Below are positions 33,819 through 45,588 of a DNA stretch of 64,000 bases, piece by piece. Both the position numbers and the translations under genes were made by a program. The stretch comes from Cerioporus squamosus. Taxonomy: Eukaryota; Basidiomycota; Agaricomycetes; Polyporales; Polyporaceae. Location: positions 62,001 to 126,000 of the forward strand of contig JABYQS010000036.1 of assembly GCA_022592435.1 (NCBI GenBank). Reading direction: 5' to 3'. The notes below the pieces were generated by a model. The model saw nothing but the letters and a program-made list of their open reading frames with translations, did not search any database and was not told where the DNA came from. Each line of letters begins with the position of its first letter. Positions within the stretch are counted from its first letter, which is position 1.

Positions 33819-34610
33819 CTTCTACGCCGAGCTATCAGTGGCGTCGCAGTAATTAGGCTGGTAATAACCCACAGAGTGATATGGGCGAGCGAAGTCAAGT
33901 GGGAAGTGAGGAGGCCCCGCTCGAGACAGTCACTATATGGCCATTGGCGATAATTCCAGAGGGGACAGCCCAGTGTGGACAGCCATCCCCAGCACAACCG
34001 GTGCATTGACTGCGAAAGTCACTATGTACTATAGCGACGACGGCGCACGCTCACTGGTGCTTGAAGCAACAGGTGCGCTCACTGGTGCTTGAAGCAACAG
34101 GTGCGGAGAGGGTTCGTACGCGTGCTGCGCCATCTGTCGGGCTGCGTGAGGCGGTTCTCAACGCAGTGTAAACAAAAGCTTCATGCACTTTTAGCCAAGA
34201 CTATCGACGGCTCATCAGCGCATATGCATCAGCCATAATCAAACACTCGAGACGACACCGCAGGCATACCCGTGGTTTGGACGGGCGAAAAGGCGCGACA
34301 TATAGGCCGCGCGAGGATACCTTTTGTCTCATTTCAGTCTTCAGAGGATAACCGGCCAAAATGTATCCTTTCTGACTGTAGCCTGGCCGAAAGGTACCCT
34401 CGCGCAGCGACTTTTTGGCGACGAGGAGGCGGTAGTTGGTGACTGAGCAGCATAGAGGGTGGCTGGCAGTACACACTGCCACACAGGTTCGCGTATACCG
34501 CGGGCGCTCTTCTATGACGCAGGAGGCGTGCTCGTTGACCTCGACGCCGCAGACGTTGACCTCCACTCTCTTTGCGTTTCCGCGATGAACTGAGCTTGCT
34601 GTCTTGCACC
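33819..34610. other. Divergent intergenic region with a 28-bp duplication
   Basis: Promoter side of both the HET gene and NCA2. Apart from the duplication at 34049-34104, nothing is recognised. A minus-strand open frame 34201-34566 shows no family. Confidence 0.45.
34049..34104. repeat. Perfect 28-bp tandem duplication
   Basis: A 28-bp unit containing TCACTGGTGCTTGAAGCAAC occurs twice in direct succession (34049-34076 and 34077-34104). The lack of divergence suggests a recent event. Confidence 0.85.
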
Positions 34611-36886
34611 ATGTCGACCTTCGTCTCCCACCTAGTTGCTGACCTCTCGTCGAAGGCCGTCCCGACGAGCGCGCCGACTCCCAGCAGCGAGGGTGTCCAG
34701 ATATCTTCTACGCGCTCCAAGGAAGCTCTCCGTGGACTCTTCGTCAAGCTTGAACAATCTAGATCTCGTGAAACAACGCGCGAATGCATAGCTGCGCTGC
34801 AAGAGCTCGAGTACAACCAGCAACTGCTCCCTGCAGTGCTGGCGGACGGGGAAGAACGCGCCCTGCGACGCGCCATTCTGAGCAAAGTCGCGCTCGAGCT
34901 CTACGCGCAAGCTCTGACGACATTTCTGGACGAGGCGAGCGAGGCGGAGAGAGAGTTGGAATGGTGGAGCGACTTGGGTCGGTCGCGGAGACAAGTGGCC
35001 TACTACCTGCTGCAAAGTGAGTCTTCGCCATCTGACCTGACGCGCCCTGGTCTAACGAATGTATAACATTACATTGTAGCCCTACCAATGCGCGTCGCCT
35101 CCGTGTCCAAAGTCGTCCTTTCGACGTTACGGACGCACAACATCCCTGTGCAACTCTCCGCCTTCAAGCCGTCCTCGTTGTGCCGCCTCTTCCCGTCAAG
35201 TAGCACCCTTCGCCCGAACGTCTTGACCCTCGCGCTATTCCCCCACCTCCACGAGCAGCCGTACAGTATTGCTCTGATATCCCCTAGGACGATCCAGTTC
35301 TCGATATCGTCGTCACCGACGCAAACGGCCACCTCGGCATACAGCACGTTTGTCCACACCTTGTCTGGTGTGGCCCGCGTTTGCAGCACGGTCGCGACGC
35401 TTCCCATCGACCTCGCGCGAGGTGAATGCAAGTTCAAGCAGAAGGAGTTGACGCGTATCCGCGACGAGCGCGCCGAGGTGCTTGGGATGCTCGTCGACCT
35501 GCGCGACAAGCTCTCTGCCGCACTGGAGGCTCCAGATAACAACGAGGCACTTTTCACCCTCGCGCAGTTCTCCCATTACCTTCAGGCGATCATCAATGGG
35601 GAGGAGACCGCTCCCTTCGTTGAGGATGTCTCTCCGGGACGCGTGCTTGAGTCTCTGGCAGTGCTCGCGAACCTCACGCTACCGTCGCACCGGTCGCTGC
35701 ACCACGCCGACGTCAAGACCGGGAACCTGACGCGCCCCTCGCGACTTACCTTGGTCTGGCCGCAGCTCGTCCTTCTCCCGCCACTCGCGCTCTATGCCGT
35801 TCGGTCGGCGTACGCCTCACGCGCGTCCTTAGAGGAGTTCGCCAACGACGCGGTAGAAACGGCGAAGGGATTCTGGGAAGACTGGGTCTTGGAACCTTTG
35901 CGCGGCATCGTGCATACCGTGCGGGCAGGAAGGGATGAGGGTGTCATCGTCACCAAAGAGAGCCTTCGCGCGGACCTCGACGTGAGTTCTCTCCGCAAGC
36001 CAAGCCACCGTCCGTCCCGTTGTCACTGATATTGCCCCCGTTGCCAGTCTCTGGAACGAATGACGCTTGCACTGGCGCAGGAGAAGCTGCACTACGCGCC
36101 ACCGCAGCTTGAAGCTCTCTCCCAGCAGGTGCAGATGGGAGACCTGACCGCGGTCATGCAGATATATGAGGAAGATATCAAGAGCCCGCTCAAGTCCGCA
36201 GTGCAAGGCACGCTGCTGCGGTCGCTGTTCATCCAGGTGCAGAAGGCGAAGGTCTGTATGGGTTCTAAGGACGATTTGAGACTAGGCTCTCACCTGTCCG
36301 GGCGTATAGGTCGACATCAACCAAGCGCTGGCTGGAATAGACAAGCTGCTCAAGTCGCAGGAGCTGACGTTCGCGTTTGTGGGCGTCGCGCCTGCACTCG
36401 CCATCGTCTACACTGTCGCGGGCTATCTCCGCAACGTATGGTCCGGCGGGAGGGGCCGTGGACGCTATGGGGGTAAGGCGAAGCGCAGCAGCGTCTGGCT
36501 GACTATGAGGTACGTCTTCCTGTCGTTCTCTTTTCCGTACATGTGCTGTATTGCTAATTCTACCTGCGTACTCCAGACGACTAGAGCGTCTGCTCGTCGC
36601 GCAGCCCTCGTCGCACCACCATCGGGCTCATCCCGTGCCTTCGATGCAGAAGTCGGTGGCGTCTGTGTCGCCGCTCACCTCTGGACTCGTGCTGCTGTCC
36701 GTGACGCACTTGCGGCAGTACGCGGAGACCACCTTGCCGCCGAACTCGCGCCTTCGCGAGGGGTTCCTGGAGGATGTCGCTGACTTGGAGGACCCCAGCC
36801 TTGGTCGGGCGGAGAAGCTGCGAGTAATGGAGCGGATGTGGCGGTCGTGGGGCGAGCCTCTTGGGTGGAATAGGATCGGTGCATGA
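34611..36886 (+). CDS. NCA2, mitochondrial ATP synthase expression regulator
   Basis: Nca2-family protein of the mitochondrial membrane; in yeast it acts with Nca3 on expression of the mitochondrial ATP6/ATP8 transcripts. It starts MSTFVSHLVADLSSKA. A helical N-terminal region (LVKLEQ-like, ALQELEYNQQLLPAVLADGE) is followed after the first intron by LPMRVASVSKVVLSTLRTHN. The conserved C-terminal NCA2 domain starts near 35620 with LANLTLPSHRSLHHADV and TRPSRLTLVWPQLVLLPPLA. It continues FWEDWVLEPLRGIVHTVR, IVTKESLRADLDSLERM, VMQIYEEDIKSPLKSAVQG and then VDINQALAGIDKLLKSQ and ELTFAFVGVAPALAIVYTVA, the hallmark block. The end is RMWRSWGEPLGWNRIGA, stop 36884-36886. Length and order fit fungal Nca2. 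Confidence 0.9.
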
Positions 36887-38278
36887 TTGCGACTGTGATA
36901 GCTTGACTGACAGGTACGACTGCATACGCACGATATAATATAACGCCTTCAAAAAACCTTCGCACTACAATTACATAGGTGCGTGCTGCTATCACTTGCC
37001 AATCGTAGCTTGGTGAGGCTGGCTGAAGGAGAGAAGCGCGCGAAGGGTCGGCTCCCTGCTGGTGGCGGGAGGTCGATAGCCTCGTGTTCTTCGCGCTCGA
37101 AGCGCCGGCGGCGTTGGTCGGACGAGCATCTGAGATGATCAGCTCCGTTCACTTGTCGTTTGCCACTACCTTGTCATCCCACCCATCTCCTGCACATCTT
37201 TAGGGCTACTTCCCGGGAAGACAGCACATCGGCATGCAGGACCCGAACTCCGTTCTACATCTCGTCAACGGCGACTTGACTTGGGAAGCTTGCTGTCCGG
37301 CGACTGAATATCTACAGCTGCTCCGACCGAGGCACTCATCATTCGCTCTCAGCTGACCGAGCGTCGTCGACGCCTTGACACACTTGCGACACATCCTGTT
37401 CGGGATTCGGACCACCGGGCGCAGCCTCCGAATGGGATGCATTGCAGACGTCGCAACGAGTGCCCCTTCTGTGAGGACGGCCTCAGGCTCCAAGACACCG
37501 CCCCACTCAAGTGCGGCCGAGGGCAGCCCATGTCTGGATTTGTCTCTCGCGGGGTGGGAGGACTGCGGGGGAGGATGCTTCGCGCGGTGTTGGCCCTTGC
37601 CACGATCAGCGATTCTGTCCCCGCGAAGAGGCCCATGTGAGATTTCCCCACACTTCTGCCAACCTTCGCTGGCTCCTACGCCTCTTCTGGCTTGTTCGCT
37701 GTGTGAGAGAGCGTGCCAGCTGACGCAGTAGCGTCTATCAAGGGGCGCACGCTATCAAGCCACGATAGAGCTGAAATAGAGCTCAAGGGCACGCACTCTC
37801 GCCTCCCAGCTGGCGTATCGCCTCCCCCTCGTCCTACGAACATCTCTGGCCCTCTCGACCCCGACACCTCTCATATCCTCCTTCGGCACAGTAAGTGAGC
37901 AAGTTGAGACATCTGCGCCCGCGATCCGAGGACTGAATGTGCCGGATTCAGATCCACCAGGTTCTCCGGCTGTGCTTAGTCAACTAGCATCAGTCTCGTT
38001 CATCCCCGACGCGCCCCCGACCGGCGACGAGCTTAGGCATCCACGGCCCCGCCTGCTGACGAGTACAGTACGTCTCCGGTGCCGTCCCCAGCTGCTCGTT
38101 TCCGCTCATCTTTAGTCTTCTGCGTCACTCCAGCCTTCGCCCACAGTCATATAAGGTCTATCCGCCCGCCCCCCGCGACTTCCTACCGCTTGTCTTAACT
38201 CGTGCTCGGCCTGATTCTCTTGCGAACTTTGCATCCGCGAAAGCAACTCTTGTACCCATTCAAGTCCACGCAGACAGA
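36887..38278. other. Intergenic, ~1.4 kb, nothing recognised
   Basis: Open frames occur on both strands (37206-37731) and mirror each other. None has a recognisable domain. A short plus-strand stretch near 37460 reads CPFCEDGLRLQ with two paired Cys, but it is isolated. The last ~150 bp are the SH3 gene promoter. Confidence 0.4.
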
Positions 38279-39496
38279 ATGCCGGTCCCCACCGAGGTTT
38301 CGACGACCCAGAGCTCCCACTCACATTCAAACTCCCTCCCGCATATCGCGACCCAGGATCTCCAGTGCGGATCCTCTACCCCGCACTTCGAAGTCGAGAA
38401 GCCCCGGGGTCGACGACGATCCATTTCGCCTATTTCTTCTTCGTCTGCCTCTCCGCCCTCGTCTTCCAAGATGATGTACTCCCCGCCGCCGCTCACATGG
38501 AGCAATGCCTTCCAGGACGCAAAGGCGGGCATCCACTATACGAAGGATACGTTCCCGTCGTCGAGGTTCTTGCCCCCGCCGTTCTCGCGCGAGCCAGTCT
38601 CCGTCGAGCCCGGAGACCGCGTGGAGGTCCTCGAGGAGATCGACGAGTACGCCGTGCGCGTGCGCGTGCTTCGCACAGGCGAAGTGGGTTTGATCCCGAT
38701 TTGGAACACGGAAGGCGCCCTCGAGAGACTGACGAGGATCAATACCGCATTTAACGAAGCAGTACGTACCTGCCTTGGGTCGATATATGCGCTTTGAACT
38801 GGATACTGATCGCTGCCCGTGACACAGGCGACATGCCCAGTTGAAGCACGCGCCATGCGTCGGTACAGCGAGTCGTCCGCGACCAGCACGAGCAGCGCGA
38901 ACTCGAACAGTCCCACCTCCCCCACCGACGTGTCCCTCACGCACATCCACGCGCGGTGCGTCCCGTACGCGACTCGCGTGCGCTTCCCGGACTACTACGG
39001 GATGTCGAGCCCGTTCAGCGACGACGACTCGGACGACTCGGACTCGCCCCTCTCCCCGCCCGAGCACCGCGACCGTGACCGCGGACGGCCGCTCGCGCCG
39101 CGCCCGGCCGTGTACGAGGCGCAGCCGCAGACCATCGAGAAGGGTGGGATTGCGCATGCGGACTCTGCTTCCGAGCGGTCCGAGTCGGGCGGGAGGAGGA
39201 AGTCGGTGAACTTCCCGCCGGAGGAGCGGCCGCATGTCGTCTTCCGGTACCCGTCAGAGGACCTTGTGGGTGCGTTCCTGGGAGAGAAAGTGGAAGGCGG
39301 CGAGGCCGTTGTGGAGAGCGAAGACGATGAGGAGTGGTGGTGGCAGGGGTGGGAGGAGACGTGTGAGGACGACTCTGAGGGGGAGGGGGATGCAGTGGGT
39401 GAGGTTGCCGAGAGCGAGAGAGAGGAGACCGTGAAGAAGCTGGAGACCGTCGAGGAGGAGGTCTTCCCGTTCGTCTTCTTCGAGGACGAAGAGTGA
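38279..39496 (+). CDS. SH3-like domain protein with acidic C-terminus
   Basis: Function unknown. It starts MPVPTEVSTTQSSHSHSNSL. A Ser/Pro-rich N-terminus is followed by SPPPLTWSNAFQDAKAGIH and an SH3-like module, VEPGDRVEVLEEIDEYAVRV then RVLRTGEVGLIPIWNTEGAL, where GLIP resembles the G-x-[FI]-P end of SH3 folds. One intron (about 38762-38827) joins to EARAMRRYSESSATSTSSA. A long disordered part with Asp/Ser clusters and RKSVNFPPEERPHVVFRYP follows. The tail is strongly acidic (EEVFPFVFFEDEE), stop 39494-39496. Such proteins in fungi often serve as polarity or cytoskeleton scaffolds, but no specific partner can be read from the sequence. Confidence 0.7.
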
Positions 39497-40208
39497 CCTG
39501 TGTCCTCTGCTCTCTTCTATGGCCGTCAGGGATGTGGTGTCTGAGAGTGGGGTGCAGGAAAACACGGCCAGGATGCTGGCCAGGGAGGTTTGCATTGTAA
39601 GTAGGTTCTCGCATGGCACGATTTCACGCATAGTACGATTGGGACATTGAACGCTCACTCAGCTCTGGTTTGGATTGTTGTACCATCATCATCGCTACTG
39701 ACGTGTATCTGTACATATTTATACCCTAATTGAACGGCCTTGCATTTGCATGACATGAACTTACGGTATGGAGGCTATAATCTGGAGGAGGAGGAGGAGG
39801 AGGAGGGTACTTTGTGGCGCCCATCAGCGCTGCGTGAGCAAGCCCGCTCACTGAACCTGAGGCTGAAGGCCTCTTTGACCGTCTGATTAAACTCACGACT
39901 AGCATCCACATTCCTCGCAGACTCATAAAAGCATCGATGCCGTGTAGCATCTGTCTATTATATATGCCGTCTGGATCCTGGCGAGGCGGTTAACGAGCTC
40001 AGATGGGCGTCTATCTAATCTCGGAGGAATTGAGTGATCGACGTGTCAAAGCAGCCCTCACGCCTCAACCTCCTCCTCCTCATCCTGCTGCCTCTCTTTC
40101 TCTTGTATTCTCCTGCATACCCCGCCAAGCTCGGGCTGTGCGCACGAACGAACTGGTTTCTTCTTCTCACTCGCCTCACTCATCGCACCAATTCTCGTCG
40201 ATCCAGCG
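39497..40208. other. Intergenic region before DPM1
   Basis: It contains the GGA microsatellite and the CT-rich promoter and 5' UTR of DPM1 (40060-40200). No gene-like frame. Confidence 0.5.
39784..39807. repeat. (GGA)n microsatellite
   Basis: Eight consecutive trinucleotide units in the 3' flank of the SH3 gene. Simple slippage repeat. Confidence 0.8.
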
Positions 40209-41194
40209 ATGTCCAACATCCGCTACTCCGTCGTTGTCCCGGCATACAGGGAGAATGGAAACTTGCGCCCGCTCGTGACACGCATCTTCGATGCGCTCTC
40301 CCAAGTGAACTCCCCAGTCCCCGCGCATGAGGTGGAGGTCATTGTCGTTGACGACAACTCGCGCGACGGCTCCGTCGAGACGGTCGAGCAGCTCCGGCGC
40401 GAAGGCTACAACGTCCGCATCATTGTCCGGACAACCGAACGCGGTCTCAGCAGCGCGGTCGTGCGGGGATTCAGGGAAGCGCAAGGCGACAACATGTTGT
40501 GCATGGATGCGGACTTACAGGTATGCCTCCCACACTATCCTTGCCTCGATCTTGCAACTCAAGCTACGATGTAGCACCCTCCGGAGTATGTGCCCGCCAT
40601 GCTCGCGTCAATGTCTCCTACCAAGCAGTTTGCGCTTGGGACGCGCTACGCCAAGGGCGTCGAAATTGATGAAGGCTGGCCACTGTACCGTCGCGTCATC
40701 TCTTCGGGCGCGCGCATGCTCGCGCTCCCGCTCACCTCTGCCAGCGACCCCATGTCGGGATTTTTCGGCATTCGGAAAGAGACTGTGAGTACGGCCAACT
40801 TGTATTTCCAAGCGCAGACACTAACAATATGTCGTCTCCTGCCTGCCTGTCGCGCTCGCCTTCCCGCTACCCATAACCTCAGTTCCTCAAGGCACGCAAC
40901 CTGAACTCACAAGGCTTCAAGATCGCGCTCGACCTCCTGGTCAAGTGCAACATCCCCAACGACGCGATCGCGGAGGTGCCGTTCTCGTTCGGCGTTCGCA
41001 CCGAGGGCGAATCGAAGCTGAGCGGGAAAGTTATCCTGCGCTACCTCGAGCAGCTCGCTGAGCTGTACTGGTACCGCTTCAGCGGCGTTATCGTCTTCCT
41101 CGTCATCCTGTTCTTTGTCTTGTTCGTCCTCGTGGCTCGTGCACTGCTGAGCTCCTATGGCGGGCTCGACAGCAAGGCGCAGAACAAGTACTAA
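40209..41194 (+). CDS. Dolichol-phosphate mannosyltransferase DPM1
   Basis: Transfers mannose from GDP-Man to dolichol phosphate on the ER; Dol-P-Man feeds N-glycosylation, O-mannosylation and GPI anchors, so it works upstream of the pathway that uses PIG-U. It starts MSNIRYSVVVPAYRENGNLR, a GT2 family N-terminus. VIVVDDNSRDGSVETVEQL and NMLCMDADLQHPPEYVPAM contain the nucleotide- and metal-binding acidic motifs (D-x-D in MDADLQ). LGTRYAKGVEIDEGWPLYR, SDPMSGFFGIRKETFLKARN and PFSFGVRTEGESKLSGKVI follow. Two introns (about 40520-40574 and 40784-40881). The C-terminus has a membrane segment, VIVFLVILFFVLFVLVARAL, before QNKY. It is therefore of the yeast-like, membrane-anchored type rather than the human type that needs DPM2/DPM3. 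Confidence 0.95.
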
Positions 41195-41482
41195 GTATTG
41201 AGCGTTGTGGTTGTACCTCGCCTCGTGGACGCTGTTTGTATGAATACCCATAACCTTATTATGTCTTTCTTTCTCATCCTCATCTTCCACGGGCATGATG
41301 TTTCACAGAGTCACTGAATCCGGGGCAAGTCCTTGAGTCCTCGTCCATCACGTATCTCCATCCTTGCGCGTCCTGTCGGAGATACAGATGCATGGTTATA
41401 TATTTCAGATCGACAGCGCCAGTCATCTAACCCGCAGCACAAGATAATTGCACCCTTTTGAACTCAAGGTCAGCGATCCCGC

Positions 41483-42768
41483 CTAGCACTCGAACACCGC
41501 AGGTCCTGCAAACGTACCATGGTGAGCGAGTCAATATCAGCCTTTCGAGAAATGGAGTCACTCACCAGGAGGTGTGTAGGTCGCATCTTCGTAGATGTTG
41601 GTCACGATACCGGGGTCCGTCGCTGGAGATAACCGTCAGAGACTGTCCGCGCCGTGAACTCATGCCGCACTCACAAGTGTACGCTCCGGGGAAGCTGACG
41701 GTCTCTGGGCTCGCGTCGCCGCCCCCGGTGACCTCGAGCTGAGCACAGCTCATCTGGATGGGAGGATTCAATCAGCTAGAACCTATCCGTGTTGCCCGAG
41801 GAGGGAGAGGGCACTCACAAAGAACTGTGCGCCAGGGTACCGACTCGCCGACGAAAGCGCTACAGTGTAGGCACGTGTCAGTCTTGAGTGATTCCTGCGG
41901 GTCAGGAGGGAAAGAGGGACTGAAGGCAGACTGACAGATGCTCTCGACGCGGAGGAGGTATTGGCCCGCCTTGACGCAGGACGGGATAGTGATGTTCACG
42001 TATCCGTCGTTGAGGAAGAGGATGTCGGAGGCCCACTGGTGCGTCTGCGGATTCAGCCCTTGCTCGAAGATCTGTTGGGAATTCGTCGTTAACAGCGTGG
42101 CTCTGCAGCTTGCATGTCGTGGACTGACCTTGAACCACTCCAGACCGGTCACGTCGTCCTGCGTGGCGTCAGGGACCGCAGCGCTGCGAAGAAATGCGTG
42201 TCAAGGATGGCAAAGCTCGGTATATGCTGCATTGCGACGTACAGGTAAGCCAGAACGGGGCCTGTTGGACGACAGCTGCTCAGTTAACGTCCACAGGCTA
42301 TTGCAAGAGACACCACTCACCCTTGTTCGTCGGGTCCAGGGGGTCAGACGGGTCAGGGCCTACATAGCCAGCGGACGTATGGTGGAACTCGGCGGCGACG
42401 ACACCTCCAGCCGGGACGGACGCGACGACGTCGGACACGGGCTCGATGAAGCCGGTGTTGCAGATGAGGTTGTTGGAGGTTATGTCGGTGATGGGCTATG
42501 TCGACGAACGCATGGTGAGTACCAGCGCCGCGTAGTCAATCAGTCTTTGCCCGATTGCTTACGGTGTTGGCGAAAGGCACGCGGACGGCGACGCCGTGGC
42601 CGAGTTCTACACCGTTGACTTGGACGGCCTGACAACAGTGCAACGGCGCTGTGAGATACAATGCTCCTGTGAAAGGTGCTCAAGAGAGCGTACCGAGAAC
42701 ACGGTCCTGGCGGACACCGAGCTGGCGGCGAGGACGAGAGAAGCGAGTGCAGCGAACGACGTCCTCAT
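41483..42768 (-). CDS. Arg-AA9 protein (LPMO-like, histidine brace lost)
   Basis: Secreted AA9-fold protein with a signal peptide [20 protein letters not shown], predicted to be cut before RTVFS. The mature N-terminus is Arg instead of the copper-binding His. The second brace position, normally H in SHKGPV, is Asn (DPTNKGPVLAYL). The axial Tyr, in QLYMEC of the neighbour, is Phe ([16 protein letters not shown]). The fold is otherwise conserved: [79 protein letters not shown], ending GPAVFEC at 41483-41485. No CBM1. It belongs to the Arg-AA9 group known from wood-decay Agaricomycetes, whose function is unknown; oxidative cleavage is not expected. It is tandem with the canonical AA9 at 43357. 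Confidence 0.92.
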
Positions 42769-43356
42769 TTTGCTAGGCAGTGGCGATGAGCTGTCGACGC
42801 TCTCAATTGCCGGTGCAGCGGTACGTTTAATACCCCTCCCCACTTCCGGGCCACGAAGGTAGTCGGTTCTGACGACCTGCCTGCACCTGCCAGCAGGCAG
42901 GGGCTCGAGGCCGGCAGACGGAACTGAAGCGGCGTTTCGTCATGTCAAGAGATGTCAAGGTGCTTCGGGAGATGGTACATGCCCGGTATCGTCAGGTGAT
43001 GAGCCGAGGTTTACGAGAGTTCCTCCTTGGAGGTGCTGGACTCTCACAGGAAGAGGGGTGGACGCTTCTATGACTGAGGACGTCGTGCAGCGTAACTCGA
43101 GCTATGGCCGGTATGCTATGGGAAGGACCATGTGGCTCTGTTATGCTCGTTGACTTTCTTTAGCGAGGTTGATGCGTCGGGCGGAGACTGTGTCTTCGTC
43201 TCGCGACGGTGGCCTTCATGCCACCCAGTGCCGAGGAAGACGGAGTAGTACAATCGTATATTGAGCGGCTTTGATACAGGTGCCCGGCCCATGATGACAA
43301 CGTGGGCTTCCACAGAAGCCACCCTTGCACCACGCCTTGAACGTCACATTTTGACC
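42769..43356. other. Spacer between the two AA9 genes
   Basis: About 590 bp. It should contain the promoter of the Arg-AA9 gene and the 3' flank of the canonical AA9. No clear TATA box on the minus strand within 100 bp of 42768 and no gene-like frame. Confidence 0.45.
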
Positions 43357-44917
43357 TCACAAGCACTGGCTGTACTGCAAACGAGCACGATGTCAGATAT
43401 CGGTTGGCCGCAGGAATACTGGGACGCACGTAGTCGCTCGACTTAACGCAAGTGAAGGGCGACTCGCACGCAGTGGGACCGGTGTATCTGCGTGCAAACT
43501 TGAAGTGAGCTAAAACCCATGGCATGGGGGGAGGAACGGCCTTACGATAAGCCACCGCACTGTCCGTAGTGCACAACGGTACCAGCGGGAGAACTGGTCG
43601 TCGCAGGAGGCACGATGGTTGACGAGGGCCCGGGCACGCTAGTTGGAACGGCAGTCGTCGAAGGGGCGGGAGCAGAACCACCGTCGCACGAGAAGACCGC
43701 AGGACCTGTGTTCATGAGCTTCGGTCAGCAAATCATCGTAGAGTTACGAGGGAGCGGTGGGAAAACCTACCGGGGACAGTGTACGACTTCAGGGTCTGGT
43801 AGATGTTGATCTTGATGCCGGGGTCAGTACCGGAGTACGCGCCAGGGAAGCTGACGGTCGCGGGCTGCGTGCTGCCGCCACCCGTAATCTGGAGCTGAGC
43901 ACACTCCATCTGCGTGTGCGGCGAAAGGCCATGTGAGCGAGGCTCTCGTCTTCTCGGCTGCAAACTCCACACTCACATAGAGCTGAGCGCCGGGGTAGTT
44001 GGAAGCACCGTGTAAGGCTAGAAGCAATACGAGTGAATACTCGGTCTAAGGGTGACCCACTGCGGTGTTCTACGCACCAATAAGTTCGACACGGAGGAGG
44101 TACTGGCCGGCTGCTATGCAACTTGGGATGGTGAAGGAGACCTTGCCCTTGTTGGCGATCAGGCGGTCAACACCCCACTTCTGGCTGCTGTCCATGCCGT
44201 CTTCCCAGATCTTGAACCATTTCAGGCCGGTGACGCTCAGGCCGGTCGCATTGTCGACCTTGGCACTGAATATCCGGTCAGCGAGCTACAATTTCACTTC
44301 GGGCGAGAAGTTACCGACAGGTAGGCCATCACAGGTCCTGCGAAAGACTTTCTCAGAATTGACTTTTCGCCGGGAGTAGCTCGACAACCCACTCACCCTT
44401 GTGGCTGGGGTCGATAGGGTCCGCGCTGTCGCTTGGGTCGGCCCCGTTGAGGGCTGCTCTGAGTCAGTGCCGATACGGAGAGCAACAACAACACCGTTGA
44501 CTTACTGTGGTGCCATTCGGCAGTAACCTGCGAGCCGGCGGGCACAGGGATGACAGCTGTCGAGATTGGCTGGTGGTACGGGTTGATGCCGCCATTGCAG
44601 ATTACATCGTTCGACGTGACGTCCATAATTGGCTGTACTGACACTCAGTACCGTCGACATGCCTGAATATAGTGCCACGTACCCCATCATAGTCTGGAAC
44701 GCGGATACCCGTGAGATGACCTTGGTCAACGCCATTCACGTACAGCTCCTACATCCACATGGACAAACTGCGTCAGTACTCCGTACCCGGACGTACTCCG
44801 CAAATATGCGGATAAAACACTCCACGGACTGGTGGCGAGACATACCTGGAAGATACTGTGCGCGGACACAGAAGTAGCAAGAGCAGCTGCAGCGAGAAAA
44901 GAAGCAAAGGTCCTCAT
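43357..44917 (-). CDS. AA9 lytic polysaccharide monooxygenase with CBM1
   Basis: Secreted copper enzyme that oxidatively cleaves cellulose or related glycans. The signal peptide [19 protein letters not shown] is followed by His1 (HSIFQ). The other copper-site residues are present: His in [15 protein letters not shown] and Tyr in [17 protein letters not shown]. Other blocks are [14 protein letters not shown] start, [46 protein letters not shown] and [19 protein letters not shown]. After [14 protein letters not shown] comes a Ser/Thr/Pro linker and a C-terminal CBM1 split over three exons: YGQCGGLS, then [19 protein letters not shown], then YSQCL with stop at 43357-43359. A TATAAAA box (44986-44992) is 69-75 bp upstream of the ATG. 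This is a complete, probably active enzyme. Substrate and regioselectivity are not predicted. Confidence 0.94.
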
Positions 44918-44985
44918 GGCGATCCGGCGTATGCGATGATTCGACGGCGCGAGCTTCGTCGCAGGGCAGGCTGCTTTCGCCGAGC

Positions 44986-44992
44986 TTTTATA
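44986..44992 (-). promoter_or_regulatory. TATA box, AA9-CBM1 gene
   Basis: TATAAAA on the minus strand, 69-75 bp upstream of ATG 44917, as expected for a strongly inducible secreted enzyme. Confidence 0.65.
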
Positions 44993-44999
44993 TCTCGAG

Positions 45000-45588
45000 C
45001 CTCATCCAAAGTGAATGACAGTCATGGTCTGGACGGCCGTCATTGTGTCCCGTGGCTGAGCGATCCACGCCGGCAATGGTCGTTCACCCAGGCACGACCG
45101 GGACTTGGACTCATCGGCAATGCAAACATCGATGCTCGGATCGCCCTTGAGAGCCTGGCGGAAAAATACGTGTGTCGAGCAGGCTTGGTGTTGGGAGCGA
45201 AGTTGTTGCAGAGCTCTGCCGAAAGCGGTCAGGAGGTGCAGGTCTCTCCTGATTAGCCGAGGATGTTCCCCTTCGAGGTCCCGTCATTGCATTGGGACAT
45301 GCACTCTGGAGGATATAGAACCTTCAGGGCGGCTTTTACGTTACCCATAAATTCCACACGCTAACTGTGCCGGACGAGATCGACAAGGGGGAAGGGCAGG
45401 GCCGGCGGTGGCATGACGTCGAACGAGCGGGGTATCTGGATTGACTGTATGCGCGTCCCCGCGGGGTACAAAGGATACATGGCTATGCTACAACAGACGA
45501 GTGAGCAATCCAATCCAACATGAGAGAATGTCTAAAATGTACGATGCGCGCAGCCCTGACGAAGCGCAGTTTCGCCGCTTCATGTCTC
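45000..45588. other. Intergenic, nothing recognised
   Basis: Upstream flank of the AA9-CBM1 gene and 3' flank of VPS37. No gene-like frame with family resemblance. Confidence 0.45.

Noticed and set aside
38327..39235. 302-codon open frame on the minus strand
   Set aside because: Antisense of the SH3 gene; Arg-rich translation without domains, while the plus strand reads a coherent protein.
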